A model generated the notes under the pieces. The model made no database searches and was not told the DNA's origin. It saw nothing but the letters and a program-made list of their open reading frames with translations. Positions 11,653 through 12,241 of a stretch of 12,241 nucleotides of DNA are shown here, piece after piece (position 1 is the stretch's first letter; every line of letters begins with the position of its first letter). This DNA comes from Pseudomonadota bacterium (GTDB taxonomy: Bacteria > Pseudomonadota > Gammaproteobacteria > Burkholderiales > SG8-39): NCBI GenBank assembly GCA_003242425.1, contig QGUL01000016.1, positions 1 through 12,241 of the forward strand. Direction: 5' to 3'. The position numbers and the translations under genes are program-made.

Positions 11653-12241
11653 CATGGGCGTTCGGGATCGCGCAGCGTGAGCCGCCTCAGCAGCGAGACG
11701 CCTGCGACGACCGCTATGGCGCCCAGAAGCATCGTCCCGGCGAAGCGGAAGCCGTCGACGTAGATGTCTAAGAGCTCGAGTATCCAGACGGCGGGCACGG
11801 TCGGAATCGCCAGCGCGAACAGCGTGCAGACGATCACGGAAACGAAGGTGAAAAGACGCGCGAGCGACGGCGGCAGCGTGTTCTTCGGCGCAACGAAGGA
11901 AGAACCTTCGATCCAGTGCAGCAGCGAATCGATGACGCGCGGCCGGCGCTTCTGATCGGTGTGCCAATAGCTCGCGTGAGCCGTGAAGAAACCGAACACG
12001 CCCTGCGTGGAGATCTCGTGGTGTTCGAGCGCGAGTCCGCCGACGTTGACGGGCGGCGGACCGGCGAGGAGATCGATCGGGCCAGCGACCAGATCCTGCA
12101 CTTCGGAGATGTTGATCCACGGCACCGCGCGCGCGAGCGGGCGCGGATTGACGGGCACGATATAGGGCCACGGGGCCACGTACTTGTTGGCGGGGCAGCC
12201 GCGGGGGAGGAAACCCTTCAAGGCTTGAAAAGCCCAGCCGC
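11652..12241 (-). CDS. C-terminal part of an unknown protein with two membrane helices (runs off the right edge)
   Basis: The minus-strand frame is open from the right edge to a TGA at 11652-11654, about 195 codons, so only the 3' end of the gene is seen. A TTG at 12221 could be a start, but the frame continues upstream (GWAFQA before it), so I treat the gene as partial. The visible part has a soluble region with PWPYIVPVNPRPLARAVPWINISEVQDLVAGPIDLL and LEHHEISTQGVFGFFTAHASYW. Two predicted membrane helices follow near the end (about LFTFVSVIVCTLFALAIPTV and FAGTMLLGAIAVVAGVSLL), then a charged tail. The D...H spacing and HASYW vaguely recall the end of alpha/beta-hydrolase lipases, but I cannot support that. 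Function unknown. It converges on the envelope operon and shares its terminator. Confidence 0.7.
   Translation of the reverse strand, partial: GWAFQALKGFLPRGCPANKYVAPWPYIVPVNPRPLARAVPWINISEVQDLVAGPIDLLAGPPPVNVGGLALEHHEISTQGVFGFFTAHASYWHTDQKRRPRVIDSLLHWIEGSSFVAPKNTLPPSLARLFTFVSVIVCTLFALAIPTVPAVWILELLDIYVDGFRFAGTMLLGAIAVVAGVSLLRRLTLRDPERP

Noticed and set aside
10702..12171. Minus-strand open frame of 489 codons
   Set aside because: It runs through the bidirectional terminator and the last operon gene in the wrong frame. The gene ending at 11652 is a better use of the strand.
1..12241. CRISPR arrays, tRNA, rRNA, insertion sequences or attachment sites
   Set aside because: I saw no regularly spaced repeats, no cloverleaf with its conserved arms, no transposase or integrase frame, and no long direct repeats.

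Overview
The window reads as chromosomal DNA of a high-GC betaproteobacterium, most likely of the Rhodocyclaceae/Azoarcus-Thauera type. That placement is my inference from very high GC at third codon positions and the close fit of the encoded proteins to proteobacterial families; I could not run a search. There is no integrase, transposase, CRISPR array, rRNA or tRNA that I can recognise. The layout looks like ordinary core genome with a few small uncharacterised genes.

Region 1 (1-1560). A phospholipase D-like gene runs off the left edge on the minus strand. It is followed by a plus-strand gene of unknown function that I start at the GTG at 961.

Region 2 (1557-3244). An endonuclease/exonuclease/phosphatase (EEP, YbhP-like) gene lies on the minus strand. 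It is divergent from a two-gene plus-strand unit made of a small two-helix membrane protein and a flavin reductase family protein.

Region 3 (3245-7337). A 383-bp regulatory region leads into the glyoxylate assimilation genes gcl, hyi and glxR, which end at a strong intrinsic terminator. Gcl joins two glyoxylates into tartronate semialdehyde and CO2. Hyi interconverts hydroxypyruvate and tartronate semialdehyde. GlxR reduces tartronate semialdehyde to D-glycerate, which feeds glycolysis. Three hairpins lie between gcl and hyi, so gcl may be expressed at a different level from hyi-glxR.

Region 4 (7338-8312). Two very small plus-strand genes lie here. One is an unknown of about 75 residues. The other, of 74 residues, looks like an isolated phage gp5/VgrG-type OB-fold domain.

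Region 5 (8313-11652). A tight four-gene plus-strand operon encodes cell-envelope proteins: a COG3014-type TPR lipoprotein, a YcfL-like (DUF1425) exported protein, an LpoB-like lipoprotein, and a second exported protein that resembles the LpoB/CsgG fold. By family relationship this is a candidate outer-membrane system that regulates peptidoglycan synthases. It ends at a bidirectional terminator shared with a converging minus-strand gene.

Region 6 (11652-12241). The 3' part of a minus-strand gene encodes a C-terminal segment with two predicted membrane helices. It continues past the right edge.
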